From: Penium margaritaceum
Taxonomy: Eukaryota; Streptophyta; Zygnematophyceae; Desmidiales; Peniaceae
Assembly (NCBI GenBank): GCA_023375785.1
Contig: SZWC01001561.1
Location: forward strand, 13,666 to 77,665
DNA length: 64,000 bases
Reading direction: 5' to 3'
Positions within the stretch are counted from its first letter, which is position 1; every line of letters starts with the position of its first letter. Below, one piece after another: positions 11,868 to 23,290 of this stretch. Under the pieces are notes generated by a model. That model was not told the DNA's origin and ran no database searches. It saw only the letters and a program-made list of their open reading frames with translations. Both the position numbers and the translations under genes were made by a program.

Positions 11868-12121
11868 CAAAGTTGTACGGAGGTTTACGGAGTTTACAGA
11901 GCTATACAGAGTTGTGTAGAGTTGTAGGGATTTGTACGGAGCCGTAAGGAGATGTACGGAGTCATACAGAGTTGTAGGGAATAATACAAAGTTGTACGGA
12001 GGTTTACGGAGTTTACAGAGCTATACAGAGTTGTGTAGAGTTGTAGGGATTTGTACGGAGCCGTAAGGAGATGTACGGAGTCATACAGAGTTGTAGGGAA
12101 TAATACAAAGTTGTACGGAGG
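11868..12121 (+). repeat. 119-bp tandem duplication inside the 10-bp satellite
   Basis: 11868-11986 is repeated from 11987, marked by GGAGGTTTACGGAGTTTACA and GGGAATAATACAAAG. Confidence 0.9.
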
Positions 12122-12960
12122 TGTACAGATTTGTACAGAGTTGTACGGAGTTGTATGGAGTTGTACGGAGTTGTACGGAATTGTACAAACGTTTACAGAG
12201 TTGGACGGACTTGTAGCAAGTTGTCGCAATTTGTAGTGAGTTGTAGCAAGTTGTACAGAGTTGTACAGAGCTGTACAAAGTTATACAGAGTTGAACGGTG
12301 TTGTACATAGATGTATGGAGTTGTATGCAGTTGTAAGAAAATGATGCAAGTTGTACAGTGTTGTACAAAGATGTACAGAGTTGTACGGACTTGTACAGAG
12401 TTGTACAGAGCTGTATGGAGTTGTATTGATTTGCACGGAGTTGTAGCAAACTGTACAGAGTTGTAGGGAGTTGTACGGATCTGTAGGGATCTATATGGAG
12501 TTGTAAGGAGTTGTAGAGAGTTCTACGGAGTTGTACGGAGTTGTATGGAGTTTTACAAAGTTGTAGCAACTTGTATGGAGTTGTACATAGTTGTACTAAG
12601 TTGTACGGAGTTGTATGGAATTGTATGGAGTTGCACGGAGTTCTACAAAGCTGTAGAGAGTTGTACAGAGTTGTAGCAATTTGTATGGAGTTTTACAGGA
12701 TTTTACGGAGTTGTACATTTTTGTATGGAGTTGTACAAAGTTGTGTAGAGTTGTACAGAGATTTACTGTTTTGTAAGAGTTGTACGGAGTTTTATGGAGT
12801 TGTAGCTAGTTGAAGTGAGCTGTAGTGAGTTGTAGCAAGTTGTACGGAGTTGTGCGGAGCTAGACAGAGTTGTGCGGGGTTGTACAGACTAGTAGGGAGT
12901 TGTAGGGAGTTGAAGGGAGTTGTTGGGAGTTGTATGGAGTTGTACAGAGTTGTATGGAGT

Positions 12961-13176
12961 TGTATGGAGTTGTATGGAGTTACATGGAGTTGAACGGAGT
13001 TGTACAAATTTGTAGCAAGTTACTGAATGTTATTATGGAGTAATATGGAATTTTACAGAGTTGTATGGAGTTGTATGGAGTTACATGGAGTTGAACGGAG
13101 TTGTACAAATTTGTAGCAAGTTACTGAATGTTATTATGGAGTAATATGGAATTTTACAGAGTTGTATGGAGTTGTA
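12961..13176 (+). repeat. 101-bp tandem duplication inside the 10-bp satellite
   Basis: 12961-13061 is repeated from 13062, marked by AGTTACTGAATGTTATTATG. Confidence 0.9.
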
Positions 13177-14740
13177 GGGAGTTGTACGATGTGGCACAGA
13201 GTTGTAAGGAGTCATACGGATTTGTGCGGATCTGTACAGAGTTGTACGGAGTTCATCCCAGTTGTACATAGTTGTAGCATTTTACACCGATTTGCACCAA
13301 GTTGTACAGAGTTATACTGAGTTGTACGGAGTTGTAAGAAGTTGTATGGAGTTATACGGAGTTGTACGGAGTTGTACGGAGCTTTACGGAGCTGTACGGA
13401 GTTGTAGAGATTTGTACGGAGTTTTGTGGAGTTGTACAGGGTTGCACGGAGTTTTACAGAGCTGTACAGAGCTGTACAGAGTTGAACGGAGTTGGACGAT
13501 GTTGTACGGAGCTGTACAGAGTTGTAGCAAGTTGTAGCGAGTTGTAGCAAGCTGTACGGAGCTGTACAAAGTTGTACAGAGCTATACGGAGTTGTATGGA
13601 GTTGTACGGATTTGGAAGGAGCTGTAGGGTATAGAGATGTACGGAGTTGTACAAAACTGTACGGAGATGTTCCGAGTTGTAGCAAATTGTAAGGAGCTGT
13701 ACGGAATTGTACGGAGTTTTGCATATCTGTACATAGTTTTACGGAGCTGTACAGAGTTGTACAGAGTTGTACGGAGTTGTACAGAGTTGTAGCAAGGCGT
13801 ACGGAGGTGTACAGATTTGTACTGAGTTACATAGAGGTGTAAAGAGTAATACATAGTGTTATGGAGTTGTACAGAGTTGTACGGTAGCGTATGGAGTTGT
13901 ATGGAGTTGAAGAGATTTTCAGAGTTGTACAGAGTTGTACAAAGTTGTACAGAGTTGTACGGAGTTGTACAATTTCACATTGAATTTGTACGGATTTGTA
14001 CAGAGTTGTAGGGGTCTGTACGGAGTTCTAGGGACTCATACAGATTTGTAGGGAGTTGTACAGAGTTGTACGGAGTTGTACTGAGTTGTACAGAGTTTTA
14101 CAGAGCTGTATGGAGTAGTACAGAGTTGTACGGAGTTGTACGAAGTTGTATGGAGTCGTACGGGGTTGTACGAACTTGTGGCAAGTTTTAGAAAAGTTGT
14201 ACGGTGTTGAATGGAGTTATCAAAATCTTTATGGTGTTGTATGGAGTTGGATGGAGCTGTACGGAGTTGTATGGTATTGAATGGAGTTGTACGGAGTTTT
14301 ACAGAGTTGTACGGAGTTTTACGGAGCTTTTTGGAGCTGTACAGAGTTGAACAAAGTTGTAGCTTTTCTTTCTGAGTTGTACGGAGTTGTTCGTAGTTGT
14401 TCTGAGTTGTATGGAGTTGTACACATTGGTACGGAGTTGTTCAAAGCTGTACGGGGCTGTACAGAGTTGTAGCAATTTGTACGGAGTGGTACAGCGTTGT
14501 TGGGAGTTGTACGGAGCTCCACGGAGCTGTATGTAGCTGTACGGAGTTGTACCGGATTCTTTGGAGTTGTAGCGGGTTGTAGCAAGTCATAGCAAGTTGA
14601 AACGATTTGTACAGTGTTGTATGGAGTTGTACGGAGTTGGACAGAGTTGTATTGAGTTTTACAAATTTGTACAGAGTCGTGAGGAGTTGTAGGGAGTTGC
14701 AGGAAATTTTACAGAGTTGCATGGAGTTGTGCAGGTTGTA

Positions 14741-14928
14741 CGGAGTTGTACGGAGTTGTAGCGGGTTGTAGCAAGTCGTAGCAAGTTGTAGCGAGTTGTA
14801 TGGAGTTGTACAGAGTTATATGGAGTTGTACGGAGTTGTACGGAGTTGTAGCGGGTTGTAGCAAGTCGTAGCAAGTTGTAGCGAGTTGTATGGAGTTGTA
14901 CAGAGTTATATGGAGTTGTACGGAGTTG
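14741..14928 (+). repeat. 90-bp tandem duplication inside the 10-bp satellite
   Basis: 14741-14830 is repeated from 14831, marked by GCGGGTTGTAGCAAGTCGTA at 14761 and 14851. Confidence 0.92.
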
Positions 14929-15316
14929 AACGGAGTTGTGTGGAGTTTTACAAAGTCTTACGGAGTCGTAAGGAGTTGTAGGGAGTTGTAGGCAATGGTA
15001 CGGAGTTGTACGGACCTTGAGGGAGTTGTACGGAGTTGTATGGAGGTGTGCAGAGCTATACAAAGTTGTACAAAAGAGTACGGAGTTGTATGGACTTGTA
15101 CGGAGTTGTACGGAGTTGTTGCAAGTTGTACATAGTTGTTTAGAGTTTTACGCAGTGATACAGAGTTTTACGGAGGTGGACGGAGTCGTACGGAATTGTA
15201 TGGAGTTATACGTAAACGCACGGGGTTGCATGGAGTTGGATGGAGTTGTACCGAGTTCTAAAGAGTTGTTTAGCGTTGCACCGAGTTGTAGCAAGTATTA
15301 TGGATTCGTACGGGGT

Positions 15317-15795
15317 CGCACAACTCTGTACAACTTGGTACAATTCCGTACACTCCGCCAATGCCATACAACTCCGTAAAAATCCATACACCTCCCTACA
15401 ACTCTATACAACTCCATACAACTCCGTACAACTCCGTACAAGTTTTTCCAACTCCATACAATTTTTTCCAACTCCGTGCAACTCCTTACAACTCTGAAAA
15501 ACTCTGTACAAGTCCGTAAAACCCCATACAATTCTGTACATCTCCGTACAGCTCCGAATAACTCTGTCAAACTCCATACAACTCCGTCCAACTCGCTGCA
15601 ACTCCAAACACCTCTGTACAACTCCATACAAGTCCATCCAACTACATACAACTCCAAACACCTCTGTACAACTCCGTACAAGTCCATCCAACTACATACA
15701 ACTCCGTACGTTTCCATACAATTTTGTACAACTCCGTACATCTCCGTAAAGCTTCATACAACTCTTTCCAACTCCATAAAACTCTGTATAATTCC
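15317..15795 (-). repeat. 10-bp satellite, inverted segment 1
   Basis: The plus strand now reads CCGTACAACT units, the reverse complement of the preceding array. The segment is about 480 bp and flips back at about 15796 (ACAACTTGTAGAGTTGAAC). Confidence 0.92.
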
Positions 15796-16037
15796 GTATA
15801 ACTCTGTACAACTTGTAGAGTTGAACAGAGTTGTACAGAGTTGTACGGAGTTGTGCGGAGTTGTACAGAGTTGTACAGATTTGTGGCAAGTCGTAGGGAA
15901 AGTTTGGGAGTTGCATGGAGTTCTACAGAGCTGTACAGAGTTGTATGGAGTTGTACGGAGTTGTACCACGTGGTATGGAGTTGTAGTGGGGTATACAGAT
16001 TTAGACAAAGTTGTACGGAGTTTTACAGTGTTCTCCA
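15796..16037 (+). repeat. 10-bp satellite, plus-oriented segment between inversions
   Basis: About 240 bp back in GAGTTGTACG orientation. The next strand switch comes through the non-canonical joint TGTTCTCCAAGTGTAGCGTA near 16030-16048. Confidence 0.9.
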
Positions 16038-16855
16038 AGTGTAGCGTACAATTCTGTACAACTTTGTGCATCTCGCTACAACTCCTGACAACTCTGTACA
16101 ACTCAGTAAGACTGTGTACAACTCCGTACAACTCCGTGCAGATCTGTTCAACTCCGGAAAACTCTGAACAACTCTGTACAACTCCGTACATCTGCAAACA
16201 ACTCTGTACAACTCTGTACTACTACGTACAACTCCGTACAACTCCGTACAATTTGCTACAACTCTGTACAACTGCGTACAAGTCTTTACAGCTCTGGAAA
16301 ACTCCGCACAACTCTGAACAACTCTGTACAACTTTGTACAACTCTGTACAACTCCATAAAACTCCGTAAAAATTGCTACAACTCTGTAGAACTGTGTACA
16401 AATACTTATAACTCCATTCAAGTCTGTACAACTCCGTACAACTCTGTTCACCTCCGTTAAACTCCGTACAACTCCATCCAACCCTGTAAAACTCCATACA
16501 ACTCCGTACAACTCAGTACAGCTCCGTACAACTCCGTACAACTCCGTACAACTCCATGAAACTCTGTAGAACTCAGTAAAACTATGTACAATTCCGTAAA
16601 ACTCCGTACTGATCTGTACAACTCTGTACAACTCCGTACAACTCCGTACAACTCTGTGCAACGCCGTATAACGTATAATTCCATACAATTCTGTACAACT
16701 TCGTAAAACTCTCTACAACTCCATACAACTCCTTACAACTCTGAAGAAGTCCGTACATCTCCGTACAACTCCGTACAACTCAGTACAACTCCGTACAACT
16801 CTGTACAACTCTGTTCAAATCCGTACAGCTCCGTTAAACTCTGTACAACTCCATG
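16038..16855 (-). repeat. 10-bp satellite, inverted segment 2
   Basis: CCGTACAACT orientation up to a single N. Its sequence recurs after the N. Confidence 0.92.
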
Positions 16856-16856
16856 N
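16856..16856. other. Single-N assembly joint
   Basis: One N. 15948-16855 and 16857-17734 on its two sides are near-identical, differing by roughly 30 bp of indel and a few substitutions, which points to two unmerged contig ends or haplotypes. Confidence 0.85.
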
Positions 16857-19800
16857 GAGTTGTACGGAGTTGTACCACGTGGTATGGAGTTGTAGTGGGG
16901 TATACAGATTTAGACAAAGTTGTACGGAGTTTTACAGTGTTCTCCAAGTGTAGCGTACAATTCTGTACAACTTTGTGCATCTCGCTACAACTCCTGACAA
17001 CTCTGTACAACTCCGTACAACTCCGTGCAGATCTGTTCAACTCCGGAAAACTCTGAACAACTCTGTACAACTCCGTACATCTGCAAACAACTCTGTACAA
17101 CTCTGTACTACTACGTACAACTCCGTACAACTCCGTACAATTTGCTACAACTCTGTACAACTGCGTACAAGTATTTACAGCTCTGGAAAACTCCGCACAA
17201 CTCTGAACAACTCTGTACAACTTTGTACAACTCTGTACAACTCCATAAAACTCCGTAAAAATTTCTACAACTCTGTAGAACTGTGTACAAATACGTATAA
17301 CTCCATTCAAGTCTGTACAACTCCGTACAACTCTGTTCACCTCCGTTAAACTCCGTACAACTCCATCCAACCCTGTAAAACTCCATACAACTCCGTACAA
17401 CTCAGTACAGCTCCGTACAACTCCGTACAACTCTGTACAACTCCATGAAACTCTGTAGAACTCAGTAAAACTATGTACAATTCCGTACAACTCCGTACTG
17501 ATCTGTACAACTCTGTACAACTCCGTACAACTCTGTGCAACGCCGTATAACGTATAATTCCATACAATTCTGTACAACTTCGTAAAACTCTCTACAACTC
17601 CATACAACTCCTTACAACTCTGAAGAAGTCCGTACATCTCCGTACAACTCCGTACAACTCAGTACAACTCCGTACAACTCTGTACAACTCTGTTCAAATC
17701 CGTACAGCTCCGTTAAACTCTGTACAACTCCATGAAGCTACGTACAACTCCGTATAACTACAACTCCGTACAACTCCGTACCACTCCGGTCAACCCTGCA
17801 CAATTCTGTACAACTCCGTACAACTTGGTACAACTCCATACAACTTTGTAGAACTCTGTACAGCTCTGTACAATGCCATACAACTCTGTAAACACTGTAC
17901 AATTCTGTACAACTCCGTACAGCACTGTACAGCTTTGTACAACTCCGTAAAACTCTATACAACTCTGTATAAATTGTTACAAATTTCTACAACTCCATAC
18001 AATTCTGTTCATCTCCGTACAACTAAGTACAACTTTGAACAACTCCGTACAGCTCTGTACAACTCCCGACAACTCTGTACAACTCCCGTCAACTCTGTAC
18101 AAGTCTGTTCAGCTCCGTGTAACTTTGTACAGATCCGTACAACTCCGTACAGATCTGTACAAATCTGTACAAGTCCGTACAACTTCAAACAACACAATAC
18201 AACTCCGTACATCTCTGTACAACTCCGTAGGACTCTGTGCAGCTCCATGTAAATTGCCACAACTCCGTAAAACTCTGTAAAGCTCCGTACGACTCAGTAG
18301 AGCTCCGTACAAGTTTGTACAAATTTGTACAACTCCGTACACCTTAGTACAACTACACAAAAATCCGTACAACTCTGCACAAATCTATTTACCTTTGTAC
18401 AACTCTGTACAACTCCGTACAAATCTGTACTATTCCTTACAACTCCGTACATCTCTGGACAACTCCTCACAACTCTGTAGAACTCTGTTTAACTCCTTAA
18501 AAACTTGTACGACTCCGTACAACTCTGTACAACTTCGTAAAACTGTGTACATCTCTGTCCAACTCCGTACAATTCTGTAAAACTCCGTGCAACTTGCTAC
18601 AACTCCATACAGTTCCGTACAACTCCTTACAACTCCGTACAATCCCTTACAACTCCGTACAACTCCGTACAACTCTGTTTAACAGCTTAAAACTTCGAAA
18701 TACTCCATAAAACTCCGTACAAATCTATACAAATCTGTACAACTCTGAACAACTTTATACAACTTTGTACAAGTCCGTAGAACTTCGTACAAATCACTAC
18801 AATTGCGTACAACTCCGTACAACGTTGTGCAAATCTGGACAACTCTGTCCAACTTTGTGCAAATTTATACAACACTCTACATCTCAGTACAACCCCGTAC
18901 ACATTTGTACAAATCCATACAACTATGTACAAATGGCTTCAACTCCACACAACTCCGTACAACTCCATAAAAATCCTTACAACTCTGTAAAACTCCATAC
19001 AACTCAGTACAACCCCTTACAATGCAAGAAAAACTCCGTACAACTTCATACAACCTCGTACAATGTTTCTATGACTTGCTACAAATCGGTACAACTCCCT
19101 AAAACTCCCCATGACTTTATACAACTCCGATCAACTCCGTACAATTCCGTACAGCTCCGTACAATTCCGTATAGCTCCGAACAAATCTGAACATCACCGT
19201 ACAACTCCGTACAACTTTGTACAACTCCGTACAACTCCGTCTAGCTCTGTACAACTCCATACAACTCCATACAGCTCCGTACAACTCCGTACAGCTCCGG
19301 AAAACTCTGTATAACTCCGTACATGTCCATACAGCTCTGTACAGCGCCGTACAACTCTGTACAACTGTGTACAACTCCATACAACTCTGTACAACTCTGT
19401 ACAACAGTGTACAACTCTGTACAACTCCATTCAACTTTGCATAGCTCCGTACAGATTGCCACAACTCATTACAACTATGTACAGATCCATACAACTCTGT
19501 ACAACCCCGTAGAAATCCATACAACTCAGTACAACTCTGCAAAAATGTACAAATCTGTACAATTTTTTACAGCCCCATACAAATCTGTACAATTCCGTAC
19601 ATCTTTGTACACCCCCGTACAAATGTGTACGGCTCTGTACAACAGTGTACAACTCTGTAAAACTCCGTACAAGGCACTACAAATCCGTACGACTCCGTAA
19701 AATTCCGAGCAACTCCTTATAAAAAGCTTTAAATCTGTACAACTCCTTACAACTCCGTTCAACTTTGTAGAGCTTCGTAAAACTCCATTCAACTCCATAC

Positions 19801-20390
19801 ATATCCATACAACTCGCTACAACTGTGTACAACTCCGTACAACTCTGTACAACTCCGTACAACTCCATACAACTCCGTACAGCCACATGAAAGTCCTTAA
19901 CATTTGCTACGACTCCGTACAACTATGTACAACTCTGTACAACTCCGTACAACTGTGAACATCTCTTTACAACTCCGTATAAATCTGTATAACTATGAAA
20001 CCTCCACACAACTTGCTACGACTATGTACAGCTTCGTACAATTCCTTACAATCCTGTACAATCCCTTGAAACTCTGTATAACTCTGTTCAACTCTGTACA
20101 ACTCCATACAACTCCATACAGCTCCGTACAATGCTGTACAAACTCCATAAAATTCCGTACAACTCCATGAAACGCTGTAAAACTCCATACAACTCTGTAC
20201 AAATCTGTACAACCAACACAATACAGCTCCGTACAACTCCATACAACTCCATTAACTTCCCTACAACTCCATACAACCCCTTGCAACATTTCTCCAACTT
20301 GCTAGAAATCAGTACAACTCCGTAAAATTCCATACAACTCTGTTCAACTCTGTACAACTCCGTATAACTTGGTACAACTGCGTGCAACTC

Positions 20391-20730
20391 TGTACAACTC
20401 CCTAAAAATCTCCACGACTTTGTACGACTCTGTACATCTCTGTAGAACTCCGTACAGCGCTGTACAACTCCGTACAAATCTGTAAAAATCCGTACAACTC
20501 TGTACACCTTTGTACAACTCCGATGAACTCCGTCCAACTCCCTACAAATCCGTACAACTCTGTACAACTCCCTAAAAATCTCCACGACTTTGTACGACTC
20601 TGTACATCTCTGTAGAACTCCGTACAGCGCTGTACAACTCCGTACAAATCTGTAAAAATCCGTACAACTCTGTACACCTTTGTACAACTCCGATGAACTC
20701 CGTCCAACTCCCTACAAATCCGTACAACTC
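20391..20730 (-). repeat. 170-bp exact tandem duplication inside the 10-bp satellite
   Basis: 20391-20560 is repeated at 20561-20730, marked by CCTAAAAATCTCCACGACTT. The offset is seventeen units. Confidence 0.92.
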
Positions 20731-21540
20731 AGTACAACTCTGTAAAACCCCGTATACCTTTGTACATGCCCGTACAGTTTTGTACAACTGCGTAAAACTC
20801 TGTACAACTTCGTACAACTCCGGAAAACTCCGTACAACTCCGTCCAACTCTGTGCAACAGTGTACAACTCCGTACAACTCCATAACACTATGTACAGCTC
20901 CGTACAAACTTCCACAACTCTGTACAACTATGTACAGCTCCGTACAAATCCATACAACTCTGTACAACTTCGTACAATTTCATACAACTCCGTACAATGC
21001 AGTACAACTACATAACTTTGTACAAATCTGTACAAATTGCTACAGCTCTGTACAACTATGTACAACTCCGTACACCTTTGTACACATTTGTACAACTTTG
21101 TACAGCTCCGTACAACTCCGTATAACTTGTTACAACTCCGTATGAATCCGTACAACTCTGTAAAACTACGTTCAAATCCGTACAACTCCTTACAATCTGC
21201 TATGACAATGTACAACTCTCTATAACTCCATACAACTATGTACAACTCTGTACAGCTCCGTAAAACTCTATGCATCTTGCCACAACTGCATACAAATCCG
21301 TACAACTCTATTAAACTTGCTAAAACTATGTACAAATTTATACAGCTCCATACAACTCCGTACTACTCCTTACAACTCCATAAAACTCCATACAACTCTG
21401 TACAACTCCGTACAACTCCATGTAACTCTTTACAGCTCCGTACAACTCTTTCCAACTCCATTCAACTCCATACAACTCCGCACAACTCCATACAACTCCG
21501 TACAACTCCATACAACTGGCTTCAAGTCGCTACAACTTAC

Positions 21541-21746
21541 TACAACTCCGTACAACTCTGTACAAGTCCGTACAACTCTGTACAACTCCGTACACCTCCA
21601 TCCAACTCCGTACAATTTTGTCATGCTCCATACAGCTCCGTACAACTCCGTACAACTCTGTACAAGTCCGTACAACTCTGTACAACTCCGTACACCTCCA
21701 TCCAACTCCGTACAATTTTGTCATGCTCCATACAGCTCCGTACAAA
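21541..21746 (-). repeat. 100-bp tandem duplication inside the 10-bp satellite
   Basis: 21541-21640 is repeated from 21641, marked by TACAATTTTGTCATGCTCCA. Confidence 0.92.
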
Positions 21747-22109
21747 TACGTGCAACTCCGTTTAAATCGCTATAACTCTGTACAGCACCAATAAGCTCCG
21801 TACAAATCTTTACAAATCTTTACAACTTCGTACAACTCTGTCTAGCTCAGTACACTTCCGTACAACTCCGTACATCTTTGTTCAATTCTGTACAAATCAC
21901 TACAACTGCGCACAACTCTGTACAACTCACTACAACTCACTAAAACTCCACACAGCTCCATAGAACTCCATACAATACCGTATAGCTCTGTACAACCCCG
22001 CACAATTCCATATAACAAGATGCAATACCATACAACTCCGTACAACTTTTCTACAACCTTCTACAAACCTGTACGATTTTTTAAAACTCCGTACAACTAT
22101 GTTCTAATC

Positions 22110-22326
22110 TGTACAGCTCTGTAAGACTCCATACATCCCTATAGAACGCTGTAGAACTCCCTACAACTCCCTCTAAATCCCCATGACTCAGTACAACTCA
22201 ATACAACTCCGTACAACTCTGTACAGCTCTGTAAGACTCCATACATCCCTATAGAACGCTGTAGAACTCCCTACAACTCCCTCTAAATCCCCATGACTCA
22301 GTACAACTCAATACAACTCCGTACAA
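22110..22326 (-). repeat. 110-bp tandem duplication inside the 10-bp satellite
   Basis: 22110-22219 is repeated from 22220, marked by GTAAGACTCCATACATCCCT and CTCTAAATCCCCATGACTC. Confidence 0.92.
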
Positions 22327-22554
22327 CCCCATAAAACTCCTGACTACTCCTTTCAACTCTGTACAACTCCGTAAAACTCCATACAACTTCGTACAACTCC
22401 ATACAACTCCTTACAAATCTGTATAACTGTGTACAACTCTGTACAACTCCTTACAACTCCGTACAACTTCGTACAACCCCATACAGCACCGTAAAACTAT
22501 GTACAACTCCGTACAACTCACTACAATGCGCTACAACTCATTGCAATTCTCTAC

Positions 22555-22555
22555 N
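22555..22555. other. Single-N assembly joint
   Basis: One N. 22311-22554 and 22556-22799 are both 244 bp and differ at two positions that I can see. Confidence 0.88.
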
Positions 22556-23290
22556 ATACAACTCCGTACAACCCCATAAAACTCCTGACTACTCCTTTCA
22601 ACTCTGTACAACTCCGTAAAACTCCATACAACTTCGTACAACTCCATACAACTCCTTACAAATCTGTATAACTGTGTACAACTCTGTACAACTCCTTACA
22701 ACTCCGTACAACTTTGTACAACCCCATACAGCACCGTACAACTATGTACAACTCCGTACAACTCACTACAATGCGCTACAACTCATTGCAATTCTCTACA
22801 ACTCTGTACATACATGTACAACTCTGTACATCTCCGTATAACTCCGTACAACTAGGTACAACTCCGTACAACTCTGTACAGCTCTGTACAACTCCATACA
22901 GCTTTGTACGACTCTGTACAACTACGTACAACTCCGTACAACTCCATATTACTCCAAAAACATCATACAACTCTGTGCACCTTGCTTAAACTCCGCTCAA
23001 CTTGTTACAATCCCGTAAAACTCCGTAGAACTCCGTACAGTTGCGTACACCTCCGTAAAACTACATACAATAACTACAACTCCATACAACTCCTTACAAC
23101 TCCGTACAACTCTATACAATTGTGTACAACTCTGTACAACTCAGTACAAATCCGTACAACTCCAGACAACTTTGTAGAATCACTGCTACTCCGTACATCT
23201 CCGTACAACTGTGTAAAACTCCGAAGAACTCCGTACAACTCTGTACATCTCCGTACAACTCTGTAGAACTCTGAACAATTCCATACAATT

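Larger units (their letters stand above)
10681..15316 (+). repeat. 10-bp satellite, third block (plus orientation)
   Basis: Same GAGTTGTACG family and orientation as before, ending where the sequence abruptly reads as its reverse complement (CGTACAACTC) at about 15316. It contains four local duplications, listed separately. Confidence 0.95.
16857..23290 (-). repeat. 10-bp satellite, long inverted block
   Basis: After about 90 bp of plus orientation that duplicates 15948-16037, the array is in CCGTACAACT orientation as far as about 23290, where the 191-bp satellite begins. It includes a single N at 22555 and three internal duplications. Confidence 0.93.

Noticed and set aside
2985-23290. Dozens of open frames of 60-300 residues with ELYGVVRSCT-like or YNSVQLRTTP-like decapeptide repeats
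   Set aside because: They follow arithmetically from a stop-free 10-bp unit and appear on both strands at once. Ends are set by random TAG variants, not by gene structure.
2985-23290. CRISPR-like periodic repeats
   Set aside because: Units are directly contiguous with no unique spacers of constant size, the unit is 10 bp, and the context is eukaryotic.
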